Shown here one piece after another: positions 8,392 to 16,013 of a DNA stretch of 42,754 nt. The first letter of the stretch is position 1, and each line of letters begins with the position of its first letter. Both the position numbers and the translations under genes were made by a program. The stretch spans positions 1-42,754 of the forward strand of contig JAEWNN010000053.1 of NCBI GenBank assembly GCA_023457035.1, in the 5' to 3' direction. The notes under the pieces were generated by a model that saw only the letters and a program-made list of their open reading frames with translations, did not search any database and was not told the origin of the DNA. Origin of the DNA: Verrucomicrobiota bacterium (GTDB taxonomy: Bacteria; Verrucomicrobiota; Verrucomicrobiia; Opitutales; Opitutaceae).

Positions 8392-9285
8392 TCAGCCCTG
8401 CAGTTGCGCAGGTGCGGCGCCGGCCAATTGCGCGGCAAGGGCGGCGAGCCGGCCATCGGGGTCGGCCGCGCGGTTCCAGGCGGCGTGCATCTCGATCACG
8501 ATGCATGGCGGCTCGAGGGCGCGGAAGACCACGCCGTCGTGCGGCAGCTTCTTCGACATCGGCAGCACATAGCCGACCGCGTCGCTGGTCGCGACGCGGA
8601 GGAAGAGCGAGGAGACGCCGTCGACGTGGCCGACGATGCGGGGCTTGAACCCCGTGGCCGCGGCGGCGCGGGTGAGCAGGTCGCGCCGGCCCGGGAAGGC
8701 GGTCTCGTCCCACTCGACCCAGTCGGCCCCGGCCAGGGCGGCGAGCGGGATGCGGCGCCGTTTGGCGAGCGGGTTGGCGGCGCCGAGGGCGATCATGGCG
8801 GGCAGCTCGACGAGTCTGCGGGTGGCGAACTCGTGGCCGAGGGCGGAGTCGATCGGGCCGAGCAGGGCGAAGTCGAGTTCGCCGCGGCGCAGGCCGGCGA
8901 CCAGCTCGGCGGCGGTGCGTTCCTCGGTGTGCAGGCGGACCTCCGGACGGCACCGGGCGAACGCGCGCAGGGCTGTACCGAAGAAGTCGAGCCAGAGCGT
9001 GCCGTAGTGGCCGAGCCGGAGTTGGCGGCCGGCCGCGCGCGCCGCGGTCGCGGCCTGTTCCGCCGCGGCGAGGATCTCGCGGGCGCGGGGCTGCAGGGCG
9101 GCGCCCGCGGGTGTGAGGTTGATCGTCGTGGCGTGCCGGGAGAACAGCGGTGCGCCGATCTCTCCCTCGAGGTCGCGGATCTGGCGGCTGAGCGCGGGCT
9201 GCGTGAGGTGGAGCCGCGCCGCGGCGCGGGAGAAGTGCAGCGTTTCCGCCACGGCGACGAAATACCGGAGATGGCGCAGCTCCAT
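8392..9285 (-). CDS. LysR-family transcriptional regulator
   Basis: 297 aa. The N-terminal winged helix-turn-helix is textbook: MELRHLRYFVAVAETLHFSR at the start, then AAARLHLTQPALSRQIRDLE and GEIGAPLFSR. A substrate-binding domain follows from about residue 90 ('LRLGHYGTLWLDFF'). It is transcribed divergently from an isochorismatase-like hydrolase gene, the usual arrangement in which a LysR protein controls its neighbour, and inverted repeats lie in the 97 nt between them. The ATG at 9285 is chosen because the family begins at the first helix; another ATG at 9303 would add six residues. Confidence 0.93.
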   Translation of the reverse strand: MELRHLRYFVAVAETLHFSRAAARLHLTQPALSRQIRDLEGEIGAPLFSRHATTINLTPAGAALQPRAREILAAAEQAATAARAAGRQLRLGHYGTLWLDFFGTALRAFARCRPEVRLHTEERTAAELVAGLRRGELDFALLGPIDSALGHEFATRRLVELPAMIALGAANPLAKRRRIPLAALAGADWVEWDETAFPGRRDLLTRAAAATGFKPRIVGHVDGVSSLFLRVATSDAVGYVLPMSKKLPHDGVVFRALEPPCIVIEMHAAWNRAADPDGRLAALAAQLAGAAPAQLQG

Positions 9286-9302
9286 GGCACGAGCCTGGGC
9301 CA

Positions 9303-9363
9303 TTACCGAAAGGCAGCGAAGGCGAAAAACACGGCATTGGGCGGAAGGGCGCCGTGTCGGTAA
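9303..9363. promoter_or_regulatory. Candidate LysR operator: two nested inverted repeats
   Basis: The outer pair is TTACCGA (9303-9309) with TCGGTAA (9357-9363). The inner pair is ACACGGC (9329-9335) with GCCGTGT (9351-9357); its right arm abuts the outer right arm, sharing one base. Both arms are perfect 7-mers. The location, between the divergent LysR and isochorismatase genes, is where a LysR protein and its co-inducer would act. The function is inferred from position. Confidence 0.5.
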
Positions 9364-9382
9364 ACTCCCGGCACATCGATCC

Positions 9383-10108
9383 ATGAAGAACCCGTTTCTC
9401 TCCACCATGAAGACTATCGCCGTGTCCGCCGCCACCACGGTGGCCGTCACCGTCGCCTCCGCCGAGCCGAAGACGCTCCTCGATCACGCCGGCGCGCGCT
9501 GGGCGCCGGCGCGGCTGTCCGCCGCTGTGCTCGTGATCGTCGACGCGCAACGCGAGTACGCGGACGGCAAGTTGCCGCTGCCCGGCCTCGACGCTGCGGT
9601 GGGCGAGATCGCGACGTTGCTAGGCCGGGCACGTGCGGCCGGCACGCCGGTGATCCATGTCGTCCAGCACGGACGCCCGGGGGGCGCGATCATGGACCCG
9701 AACGGGCCCATGGTGGAGGTTCTGGCCCCGCTGACGCCGCAACCGGGCGAGACGGTGGTCGTGAAGCATCTGCCGAACTCGTTCGCCGGCACGACGCTCG
9801 ACGAGGAGCTGAAGCGGCTGGGGAGGAAGGAGCTGATCGTCGTGGGATTCATGACGCACATGTGCGTGAGCGCCACGGTGCGCGCGGCGCTCGACCACGG
9901 TTACCGCTGCACGATGGTGGCGGCGGCCTGCGCGAGCCGGGATTTGCCGGACGGCCGCGGCGGCGTGGTGCCGGCGGCCGAGGTGCACCGTGTGGAGCTG
10001 GCGGCGCTGGGCGACCGGTTCGCCGCCGTCGTGCCGACGGCGGCGGCGCTTCCCGCGTGGGCGGCGGACTGCGCCCAGCGGGCGGGAGCGTCGCCGTCTT
10101 GTCCGTGA
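9383..10108 (+). CDS. Isochorismatase-fold cysteine hydrolase, probably exported
   Basis: 241 aa. The catalytic Asp-Lys-Cys triad of the family is visible: VIVDAQREY (D54), VVVKHLPNSF (K128) and FMTHMCVSATV (C161). Relatives hydrolyse amides or isochorismate. The N-terminus MKNPFLSTMKTIAVSAATTV then AVTVASA-EP looks like a Sec signal peptide with a cleavage site after ASA, which is unusual for this mostly cytoplasmic family. A second ATG at 9407 would also keep the hydrophobic stretch. It is divergent from the LysR gene and convergent with the metallo-beta-lactamase-fold gene. The substrate is unknown. Confidence 0.87.
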   Translation: MKNPFLSTMKTIAVSAATTVAVTVASAEPKTLLDHAGARWAPARLSAAVLVIVDAQREYADGKLPLPGLDAAVGEIATLLGRARAAGTPVIHVVQHGRPGGAIMDPNGPMVEVLAPLTPQPGETVVVKHLPNSFAGTTLDEELKRLGRKELIVVGFMTHMCVSATVRAALDHGYRCTMVAAACASRDLPDGRGGVVPAAEVHRVELAALGDRFAAVVPTAAALPAWAADCAQRAGASPSCP

Positions 10109-10113
10109 GGTAG

Positions 10114-10222
10114 GGCGGTTTCTCCGAAACCGCCGTGACTGGGGTCCGCGGCCGGCGCGAGGTGCCGAGCCGCGCCGGGCGCGGGCGGTGGTGACGGACG
10201 TCTGGGCGAAACATCCGTCACC
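10114..10222. repeat. Cluster of three hairpins between convergent genes
   Basis: Within the 122 nt between two convergent stops lie three stem-loops: 10114-10122 with 10126-10134 (perfect 9 bp, 3-nt loop), 10152-10159 with 10171-10178 (8 bp, 11-nt loop), and 10190-10198 with 10214-10222 (9 bp, 15-nt loop). None is followed by a clear T run. They resemble REP-type palindromic units more than intrinsic terminators, though they could stop transcription from both sides with Rho. Confidence 0.6.
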
Positions 10223-10230
10223 AAGACGGC

Positions 10231-11160
10231 CTACTTCTTCGTGTGGGCAACGATGCCGTTGTAGGCCAGCGCGGTGAAGGCCTCCGGCTTGTTCCAGCTC
10301 TGGCCCCAGACGGCGTCGTATTCGGCGGTCGGTTTGGCTGCCTGCACTTCTTCGAGCGTCTTGCCGGCTTGCACGAGCGCGGTGACCTTGGCGCTGACGC
10401 CCTCGAGCATGGCGACGTAGGCTTCGAGGCGCTTCTTGTCGGTGGTGGGACCGTGGCCGGGGACGACGATTGTCCGCTCGTCGATGCAGGCGAGGATCTC
10501 GCGGCAGCCGGCGATCAGGCCGTCGATCCAGCCGCCGGCGGCGACGTCGATGTACGGATAGACGTCGTTGAAGAAGAGATCGCCGGTGTGCACGATGTTG
10601 GCACGGCGATAGAAGACGACGGTGTCGCCGTCGGTGTGGACCTGCCCGGCCGCGGGATGGCGCAGCACGATCTGCTCGCCGCCGCTGTGCAGGGTGAGTT
10701 CGCGGTCGAAGGTGATCGAGGGAAGCGCGAGCGCGGCGTTCTGGTAGGCGAGGGTCGGGAAGCCGGGGCCGACCTCGCGATTCTTCTCGGCGATCATGCG
10801 GGTGCGGACTTCGCGGTGGGCGACGACGGTCGCACCGGCGAGACCGAGGGGCTCGTTGCCGTTGACGTGGTCGAAGTGCCAGTGGGTGTTCACCAGCACG
10901 CGGACGGGCTTCGGGGTGAGCGTGGCGATGGCGGCCAGCAATTGCGTGCCTTGTTCGGGGGTGTTGCCGGCGTCGATCAGGATCACGGCTTCGTCGCCGA
11001 CGATGGCCGTCGAGTTCGAGCCGGTGTTGGTGAAGGTGTAGATCCGGTCGGCGAGCTTGACGGGCTCGATCGGCTTCGGGGTGTCGGCGGCCAGGGCGCA
11101 CCACGGCGCGAGGGCCAGCAAGGCGGAGAGGGCGAGGAAACGGGCGGACTGTGTTGTCAT
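10231..11160 (-). CDS. Exported metallo-beta-lactamase-fold hydrolase
   Basis: 309 aa with a Sec signal peptide (MTTQSARFLALSALLALAPW, cleavage near ALAAD). The zinc motif is NTHWHFDHVNGN (H93, H95, D97, H98), with a further IVVPGHGPTTDK block in the second half, as in periplasmic MBL-fold hydrolases of the SoxH/quinoprotein-associated type and B3-like enzymes. It would be a periplasmic zinc hydrolase; the substrate is unknown, and lactamase activity should not be assumed. The start at 11160 gives a proper signal peptide, whereas the longer frame to 11259 adds an Arg/Pro-rich tail without sense. Confidence 0.88.
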   Translation of the reverse strand: MTTQSARFLALSALLALAPWCALAADTPKPIEPVKLADRIYTFTNTGSNSTAIVGDEAVILIDAGNTPEQGTQLLAAIATLTPKPVRVLVNTHWHFDHVNGNEPLGLAGATVVAHREVRTRMIAEKNREVGPGFPTLAYQNAALALPSITFDRELTLHSGGEQIVLRHPAAGQVHTDGDTVVFYRRANIVHTGDLFFNDVYPYIDVAAGGWIDGLIAGCREILACIDERTIVVPGHGPTTDKKRLEAYVAMLEGVSAKVTALVQAGKTLEEVQAAKPTAEYDAVWGQSWNKPEAFTALAYNGIVAHTKK

Positions 11161-11473
11161 AGGGAAAACGGACGCCGCGGCGGTGGGTGTGCGGCGGGAT
11201 GGGTGGTGCGTGGGACGGCGGAAAACCGTGCAATCCCGCGCCCGGTGAGAATACGTCACGCCAGCGCCCTTTTTCGAGCCCGTTGTTCGCGCATGTCACG
11301 AGCGTGGAAGCACGCGCGCCTGCGTTGGGCGGATGGCGGGGGAAGCCCGGCGGACTTCGAAGTGCACGGCTGGAGCGGTTTGCGTTCCGCTGTCGCCGGG
11401 GTGGCGAACGCGGCCAGCGGTGCCGCCCTTGCCACGGTCGTCTCCAGAATTCCGGAGACGGCGAACGCGGCGC
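11161..11473. other. Intergenic stretch upstream of the MBL-fold gene
   Basis: 313 nt without a gene. It must contain the promoter of the minus-strand gene ending at 10231, but I cannot place -35 and -10 boxes with confidence. A near-perfect inverted repeat, CGTCTCC-AGAATTC-CGGAGACG, lies around 11440-11462. The rest has no structure that I could interpret. Confidence 0.4.
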
Positions 11474-12070
11474 CTACGCGCCGGGAAACAGGGTGGTGGC
11501 GGCGGTGCGGACCTGTGCGAGCCAGGCGGCGCGCTGCTCGGGGGTGCTGACGATGACCGGAGTGAAGTAGAGGCGTTCGGTGCGCGGGATGCCGCACATG
11601 CCGCCCACGCAGCGTCTCCAGAGGTTGTCGAGCGGGTCGCCGTAGAGCGCGAGCTCGGCCTCGATGGGCGTGTTGCCGGTGTTGATGACGAGTGCGGCAT
11701 GGAGCTTGTGCAGGGGTATGGGGCCGGGTTTGCCGTTGGGGCCGATGCGGAATTCGTAGGCGACGCCGTTGCGCACGACGCGGTCGAGCCAGCCCTTCAG
11801 GATCGCGGGCGGCTGTCCCCACCAGTTGGGGTGCACGACGATCAGGCCGTCGGCGGCGGTGAGCTCAGCGCAGCGGCGCGCGATGTCGGGCGGGAGCGCG
11901 GCGTTCTTCGGGAACTCCGACGCTGGCGTGATGGGGTCGAAGCCGTCGGCGTAGAGATCTTGCACGACGATCTCGTGGCCGAGCGTGCGCAGCGACTCGG
12001 CGGCGGCGGCGGCGAGGGCGTGGTTGAAACTGGCCGGATTCGGGTGGGCGACGACGAGGAGGATCTTCAT
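11474..12070 (-). CDS. Flavodoxin-fold NAD(P)H quinone oxidoreductase (NQO/KefF-like)
   Basis: 198 aa, cytoplasmic. It begins MKILLVVAHPNPASFNHALA, the FMN/FAD-binding strand-loop of the NQO1/MdaB/KefF family, and has the second flavin-contact region IVVHPNWWGQPPAILKGWLD and the later VINTGNTP. These enzymes reduce quinones by two electrons to avoid semiquinone stress. The ATG at 12070 begins the first strand exactly. The gene is preceded by 350 nt of non-coding sequence and is probably monocistronic. A larger frame through this locus is open to 13948 but is an accident of high GC content. Confidence 0.9.
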   Translation of the reverse strand: MKILLVVAHPNPASFNHALAAAAAESLRTLGHEIVVQDLYADGFDPITPASEFPKNAALPPDIARRCAELTAADGLIVVHPNWWGQPPAILKGWLDRVVRNGVAYEFRIGPNGKPGPIPLHKLHAALVINTGNTPIEAELALYGDPLDNLWRRCVGGMCGIPRTERLYFTPVIVSTPEQRAAWLAQVRTAATTLFPGA

Positions 12071-12410
12071 GCGGAGCCGCTGATGAAGGATCAGGAGCCG
12101 CGACCGGGGCAAGCGCAGGGATGAGGCGTTGGTGGGAGTGAGACGCGTAACGGTGGAGGATGTGCGCGACATGCGCGGCGTGGCCGACTCGACGCCAAAC
12201 ACGCCCGCGGCCGTGGAAGGATCTGGTGGGCAAGGGAACCGGCGGGCTGGTGGGACAGAGGAGCGCGGGCCCGGGCTCACCATGGACTTTGGGTGGCGAT
12301 GCAAGCCGGTGTAGGCCGCCCCGGACTCCACCGTGGCCGCGAGCGGCTCGCGGTCGCCACCGCTCGGATCCGCGTTGGCGCCTGTATCGCAGAAGTGGTG
12401 CCAGGTCCGG
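12071..12410. other. Intergenic stretch between the quinone reductase and PaaX-like genes
   Basis: About 340 nt without a gene. It ends at the first of three related palindromes. A bulged GC hairpin (GTGGC-CGCGAG with CTCGCG-GTC-GCCAC) lies at 12333-12360. The quinone reductase promoter should be here near 12080-12150, but I could not identify it. Confidence 0.4.
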
Positions 12411-12442
12411 CCGTTTACCCTCACGGTCGTGAAGGTAAACGG
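12411..12442. repeat. Palindrome copy 1 (32 bp), overlapping the 3' end of the PaaX-like gene
   Basis: A near-perfect 32-bp palindrome with outer arms CCGTTTACC and GGTAAACGG. It has one non-pairing position pair besides the centre. The mismatch is C-A on the plus strand but becomes G-U in minus-strand RNA, so the fold is better in the regulator's transcript. It covers the stop codon (12421-12423) of the regulator gene and shares its core (TTTACC..TCACG.. CGTGA..GGTAAA) with the copies at 13286 and 13455. Confidence 0.85.
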
Positions 12443-13272
12443 TCGGGGCCGGAGGGTTCGGTCATGGGGACGACGGGCGCTGTGCGGCGCCCGGGGGCGG
12501 CGAAGTAGTGGGCGGCGAGGCCCCGCAACGCCTTGCGGCGGGCGCGACCGGCCTTGCGGCCGAGGTAGTCCGAGGGGAGGAGGCGCTCGGGAAGAAACGG
12601 GTCGATGGCGGCGGCCTCCTGCCACGCCTCGCGTTCCGCGGCGAGCCAGAGGCGCCACTGTTGCGACGAGTCGGCGGGGGTGGGGATGGTGTCGTGGATG
12701 CGGAGATACTTCCGGTAGGCTTCGTTGATCCGGGCGAAGTTCCATGCTCCGGCGACGATGGCGGCATCGCGTTCGCCGGAGCAGGGACGGCCTTCGATGA
12801 AGAGCAATGCCTCGGGGTCGGCGGAGAGCGACGAGATGGTCCGGCGGAGGCCGACGAGAGGATCGGGCGAGACCCACACGCTGCCCTGGAGGTAGCCGAG
12901 GCGGGTGGCGGCCAACTCGCGGCGCAGGCGGTCGCGCAGCTTGCGGTCGTGTTCGGCGACGTCGAAGAGGACAAACCGCCAGATGCCGTCCCACGCGCGG
13001 GCCCACTGCTGGTCGGGGTCGACGGCAGGGACGATGCTTTGGTGGCCGAGTTCCGTGAGGCGGATGATCCGGCGGTCGGTGGCGCGTGGCAGTTCGATGA
13101 TGCCGCGGCGGGCGAGTATGCGGAGTTTCCGCTCGAAGTTGTCGTCGCGGCAGCCGTGGCCGGGCGCCAGCTTGCTGAAGGCCGGTCGGAGCAGGAGTTC
13201 GGTCGCGTCGAGTGAGGCTTCCGCGAGGCACTCGAGGAAGAACCTGGTTTCGAGCCGCAGATTTCGGGGCAT
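12421..13272 (-). CDS. PaaX-like transcriptional regulator
   Basis: 283 aa. The N-terminal 75 residues are a winged-helix region (NFERKLRILARRGIIELPRA). The central WDGIWRFVLFDVAEHDRKLR followed by DRLRRELAATRLGYLQGSVW and VSPDPL is the hallmark of PaaX-family proteins, with a C-terminal helical domain after it. Classical PaaX represses phenylacetate degradation and responds to phenylacetyl-CoA, but no such catabolic genes are in this window, so the effector is unknown. The ATG at 13272 fits the family. Palindromes at 13286-13329 (14 nt upstream) and 12411-12442 (over the stop) suggest autoregulation or recent insertion of a repeat. The last residues (PSGPDRLPSRP) are encoded by the palindrome or lie next to it. 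Confidence 0.82.
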   Translation of the reverse strand: MPRNLRLETRFFLECLAEASLDATELLLRPAFSKLAPGHGCRDDNFERKLRILARRGIIELPRATDRRIIRLTELGHQSIVPAVDPDQQWARAWDGIWRFVLFDVAEHDRKLRDRLRRELAATRLGYLQGSVWVSPDPLVGLRRTISSLSADPEALLFIEGRPCSGERDAAIVAGAWNFARINEAYRKYLRIHDTIPTPADSSQQWRLWLAAEREAWQEAAAIDPFLPERLLPSDYLGRKAGRARRKALRGLAAHYFAAPGRRTAPVVPMTEPSGPDRLPSRP

Positions 13273-13285
13273 GGAAGGATGGGTT

Positions 13286-13329
13286 CTCCGACAGTTTACC
13301 TTCACGGCCGTGAAGGTAAACTGTCGGAG
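13286..13329. repeat. Palindrome copy 2 (44 bp, perfect)
   Basis: Every one of the 22 base pairs matches around the centre at 13307/13308; one strand begins CTCCGACAGTTTACC. It lies 14 nt upstream of the PaaX-like start codon, between that gene and the divergent aminopeptidase gene, so it could be an operator. The same core occurs at 12411 and 13455. A perfect palindrome of this length could also extrude as a cruciform or act as a dispersed REP-type element. Confidence 0.9.
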
Positions 13330-13454
13330 TGAGATTCAGGTCCGCAGAGGTGAGGTGGCGGATACGGGACGAGAGCGCGCGATGGCGGAAGGGGGGCGAG
13401 CCGCGGGAACGACCTCGGCCCCGGGTGCGCGGGGGTGGGCAGGTGTGCGGGCCT

Positions 13455-13492
13455 CGACAGTTTAGGTTCACGGTCGTGAGGGTGAACTGTCG
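13455..13492. repeat. Palindrome copy 3 (38 bp, imperfect)
   Basis: Outer arms CGACAGTTTA and TGAACTGTCG. There are two G-G mismatches on each side of the centre and two T-G pairs, which are wobbles in plus-strand RNA. It lies 65 nt upstream of the chosen aminopeptidase start. The outer ten bases match copy 2, showing common ancestry. Confidence 0.82.
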
Positions 13493-13556
13493 GGGCGGGG
13501 AGGCGGAGGCGAAGAATGGTTTTGTCGTGCGGCGGCGAGGGCGGTGGAGTGGCGGG

Positions 13557-14729
13557 GTGTTTCCCGGATTCGAAGAACAACTGCGCCGATACGCCGACGT
13601 GATCGTGCGGTTCGGCCTGAACCTGCGGCCGGGGCAGCGCGTGCTCCTGGCCGAGCCGTACGAGCTGCAAGGGGTGGACCCGGCAGCGGCCCCGCTGGTC
13701 GAGGCGATCGCGGTGGCGGCGCGGGCGGCGGGCGCGGCGGAGGTGGAAACGCTCTGGGGCGACGCGGCGGCCTGGCGCGGGGCGGCGGGCGCCTGGCCCG
13801 ACCGCGACTTTCTCGAGCGGCTCGAACGGAACACTGCGCGACTGGAACGGGCGATCGCCGCGGGCGAGGCGCTGGTCTTCCCGATGAGCGCGCATCCGGG
13901 ACTCGCGGACGGCATCGACCCCCGCAGCACGGCGCGGCTGCGGCGCACCTGCGGCGAGTTCTACGGCCGGCTGGCGCCGGCCCTGATGGCCGGCGCGACG
14001 AACTGGACCGCGGTGCCGGCGCCGACCCCCGCGTGGGCCGAGGTGGTTTTTGCGGACCTCCCGGCGTCGCAGCGTCTCGCGGCTTTGTGGTCTTCCGTTC
14101 TCGCGGCGTGCCGTGCGGACGCGGCGGACCCGGTCGCGACGTGGGAGGATCGCGCGGCGGAGTTGGAGCGCCGGCGCGACGAACTGAATGCCCGCGGTTG
14201 GCGCCGGTTGCGGCTCCATGGTCCGGGTACGGATCTCACGGTGGCGCTGCCGGCGGCGCACCGGTGGTGCACGGCGCTGCTGCGGACGCGCGATGGCCGG
14301 CGTTTCGCGCCGAACCTGCCGACGGAGGAGGTGTTTACGGCGCCGCACCGCGACTCGGCCGAGGGCTGGTTGCGCGTGGCGCGGCCGGTCTGTCATGGAG
14401 GGGCGGTGATGGAGGGCGTGGAACTGGAGTTTCGCGGCGGGCAGGTCGTGTGCGCCCGGGCGCGACGCGGCGCGGAGTTGCTCGAACGTGTGCTGGCGGT
14501 CGACCGCGGTGCGGTGCGGTTGGGCGAGGTGGCGCTGGTCGACGGCGTGTCGCCCGTAGCCCGCAGCGGGCGGTGTTTCCGGTCGGCGCTACTCGACGAG
14601 AACGCGCTGAACCACGTCGCGCTGGGGGATGCCTACGCGTTCACCGCCGCGGCGGGGGCGCGCGATTCGCTCAACCACAGTGCGCTGCACCTCGATTTGC
14701 CGGTCGAGGCCGAGGCGTTGCTGGTGTGA
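13557..14729 (+). CDS. M29-family aminopeptidase (AmpS/AmpT-like)
   Basis: 390 aa cytoplasmic metallo-aminopeptidase. It begins with 'FPGFEEQLRRYADVIVRFG' and LNLRPGQRVLL, as M29 enzymes do. It carries the signature NLPTEEVFTAPHRDSAEGWL around residues 255-275, with Glu and His ligands, and later ligand regions LLDENALNHVALGDAY and RDSLNHSALHLD. No ATG fits. The GTG at 13557 has GTGGAG seven bases upstream and gives the normal family length; the frame extends upstream only through the palindrome. The GTG start is inferred from this. The gene is 76 nt upstream of the SGNH hydrolase start, so the two may form one transcript. Confidence 0.87.
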   Translation: MFPGFEEQLRRYADVIVRFGLNLRPGQRVLLAEPYELQGVDPAAAPLVEAIAVAARAAGAAEVETLWGDAAAWRGAAGAWPDRDFLERLERNTARLERAIAAGEALVFPMSAHPGLADGIDPRSTARLRRTCGEFYGRLAPALMAGATNWTAVPAPTPAWAEVVFADLPASQRLAALWSSVLAACRADAADPVATWEDRAAELERRRDELNARGWRRLRLHGPGTDLTVALPAAHRWCTALLRTRDGRRFAPNLPTEEVFTAPHRDSAEGWLRVARPVCHGGAVMEGVELEFRGGQVVCARARRGAELLERVLAVDRGAVRLGEVALVDGVSPVARSGRCFRSALLDENALNHVALGDAYAFTAAAGARDSLNHSALHLDLPVEAEALLV

Positions 14730-14804
14730 GCGGCGATGGATCCGGCGTGCAGTTGCGCGATTGAAACCGATGCGCGGGCGGTGCACACCGTGGACCTTCC
14801 TCCC

Positions 14805-15548
14805 ATGCGCCAGATCATCACCCTGTTCCTGCTCACCATGATTTCCGCCACGACGACTCTTCTTCGCGCCACGGATGCCGCCGCGCCCGAACCGCGCACG
14901 GTCGACTACGAGTGGATGTCGGTCGCCACGTGGAAGAATTTCCATGCCGCCGACGTGGCCATCGCGCAGAAGGGCGGGGTGGACGTGCTCTTCGTGGGCG
15001 ACTCGATCACCGAGGGATGGGAGTGGGGCGAGGGTGAGCACTGGAAGAAGAACTTTGTTCCGCTCGGCGCGGCGAACTTCGGCATCGGCGGCGACACGAC
15101 GCAGAATCTCCTCTGGCGTCTCGACCATGGCGCGGTCGGCGTGCTGCGACCGAAGGTCGTCGTGGTGCTGATTGGTACCAACAACCTGGGACGCGAAAAC
15201 GCGGCCGCCGCGGAGGTGGCGCGCGGCGTGGAGGCGGTGGTGCGCAAGCTGCGCGCGGCCTTCCCCGCGGCGAAGATCGTGCTGCACGGCATCTTCCCCT
15301 GCGACTACTCGCCGCAGGCCGAGGTGCGGCAGCGCGTGAAGGACGTGAACGCCATGCTCGCACGACTGGACGGTCTCGACGGCCAGGTTGTCTTCCGCGA
15401 CATCGGCGCGGTCTTCCTAGAGCCGGACGGCTCGATCCCGCCCGCGGTTTCCAACGACGGGCTGCACCTCACGCCCGAGGGCTACCGTCGCTGGGCCGAA
15501 GCGTTGGCGCCGCTGGTGCGCGAACTGCTCGCCGCCGAGGTGAAGTAG
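14805..15548 (+). CDS. SGNH/GDSL-type esterase, exported
   Basis: 247 aa with a signal peptide (MRQIITLFLLTMISATTTLL). The four SGNH blocks are all present: VGDSITEG (Ser67), GIGGDTT (Gly96), IGTNNLG (Asn126) and SNDGLHLTPEGY (Asp218, His221). The fold and the 'FVGDSITEGW' start resemble platelet-activating-factor acetylhydrolase-like lipases and carbohydrate esterases of this clade. It probably removes acyl groups from a periplasmic substrate that cannot be identified. The ATG at 14805 is the only one that places the signal peptide at the N-terminus. Confidence 0.9.
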   Translation: MRQIITLFLLTMISATTTLLRATDAAAPEPRTVDYEWMSVATWKNFHAADVAIAQKGGVDVLFVGDSITEGWEWGEGEHWKKNFVPLGAANFGIGGDTTQNLLWRLDHGAVGVLRPKVVVVLIGTNNLGRENAAAAEVARGVEAVVRKLRAAFPAAKIVLHGIFPCDYSPQAEVRQRVKDVNAMLARLDGLDGQVVFRDIGAVFLEPDGSIPPAVSNDGLHLTPEGYRRWAEALAPLVRELLAAEVK

Positions 15549-15658
15549 GCCCGGTTCTGGCACCGTTCTTCGGTTACGAGAAATTGCCGCTTGAAACGCG
15601 CGGTGCCGGCGCGCAACCATCGACGCGTTCTTTGGAAGCGCGCCGGGGCAGTCGATCC

Positions 15659-15860
15659 CGGCGCCGTTATGCTCAGCAACGCAGGGAAGGCCGTGTGAAT
15701 CGGCCACAGTTGCGCTGCGGTAACAGGTCACAGACCCCTCTCCCGTCCACCGACGGGAAAAGCCAGTCGGGCGCATGCCCGGTGAAGGCGGGGGGCGAGG
15801 CGAGGGCGGGCGCGCGAGCGCACGCCCCACAAACCTGAAGTCCGAATACCTGCCTGCCGA
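15659..15860 (+). promoter_or_regulatory. Cobalamin (B12) riboswitch
   Basis: The conserved core is plain: GGGAAGGCCGTGTGAATCGG beginning at 15684, followed by CCACAG and GCGCTGCGGTAA (15713-15724), which closely match the family consensus around P3 and J6/3. The B12 box reads GAAGTCCGAATACCTGCC at 15837-15854. P1 may pair CGGC near 15660 with GCCG near 15856. Ends are approximate. It precedes btuB and the complete B12 operon, so adenosylcobalamin should shut the operon off by attenuation or by hiding the ribosome site. The hairpin at 15871-15897 is the likely expression platform. Confidence 0.92.
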
Positions 15861-15870
15861 GCCTCACCAC

Positions 15871-15905
15871 GCCCCCGCGTGCAGCAATTGCGGGGGCGCT
15901 TTCAC
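15871..15905 (+). terminator. Expression-platform hairpin after the riboswitch
   Basis: An 8-bp stem GCCCCCGC (15871-15878) with GCGGGGGC (15890-15897) closes an 11-nt loop and is followed by GCTTTCACTT. The T tract is poor, so it could be a weak intrinsic terminator or an RNA structure that affects downstream transcription. It lies 117 nt before the btuB start. Confidence 0.55.
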
Positions 15906-16013
15906 TTCATCGCAAAAATGAAGGGTGGGAGTAGGAATGCGCTTCCGCTGCGGACCGTCCCGGTCCGTCGGCATGGCGATCGATCGTTTCTGCTCTCCCG
16001 CGTCACGATCTCC

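Noticed and set aside
12411..13492. Terminal inverted repeats of an insertion sequence around the PaaX-like gene
   Set aside because: Each copy is itself a complete palindrome and not one half of a pair, the enclosed gene is a regulator and not a transposase, and no target duplication is seen.
11474..13948. A single 824-codon frame through the quinone reductase
   Set aside because: Only its last 198 codons match a family. The upstream part covers the intergenic region, the palindromes and the antisense of the PaaX-like and aminopeptidase genes.
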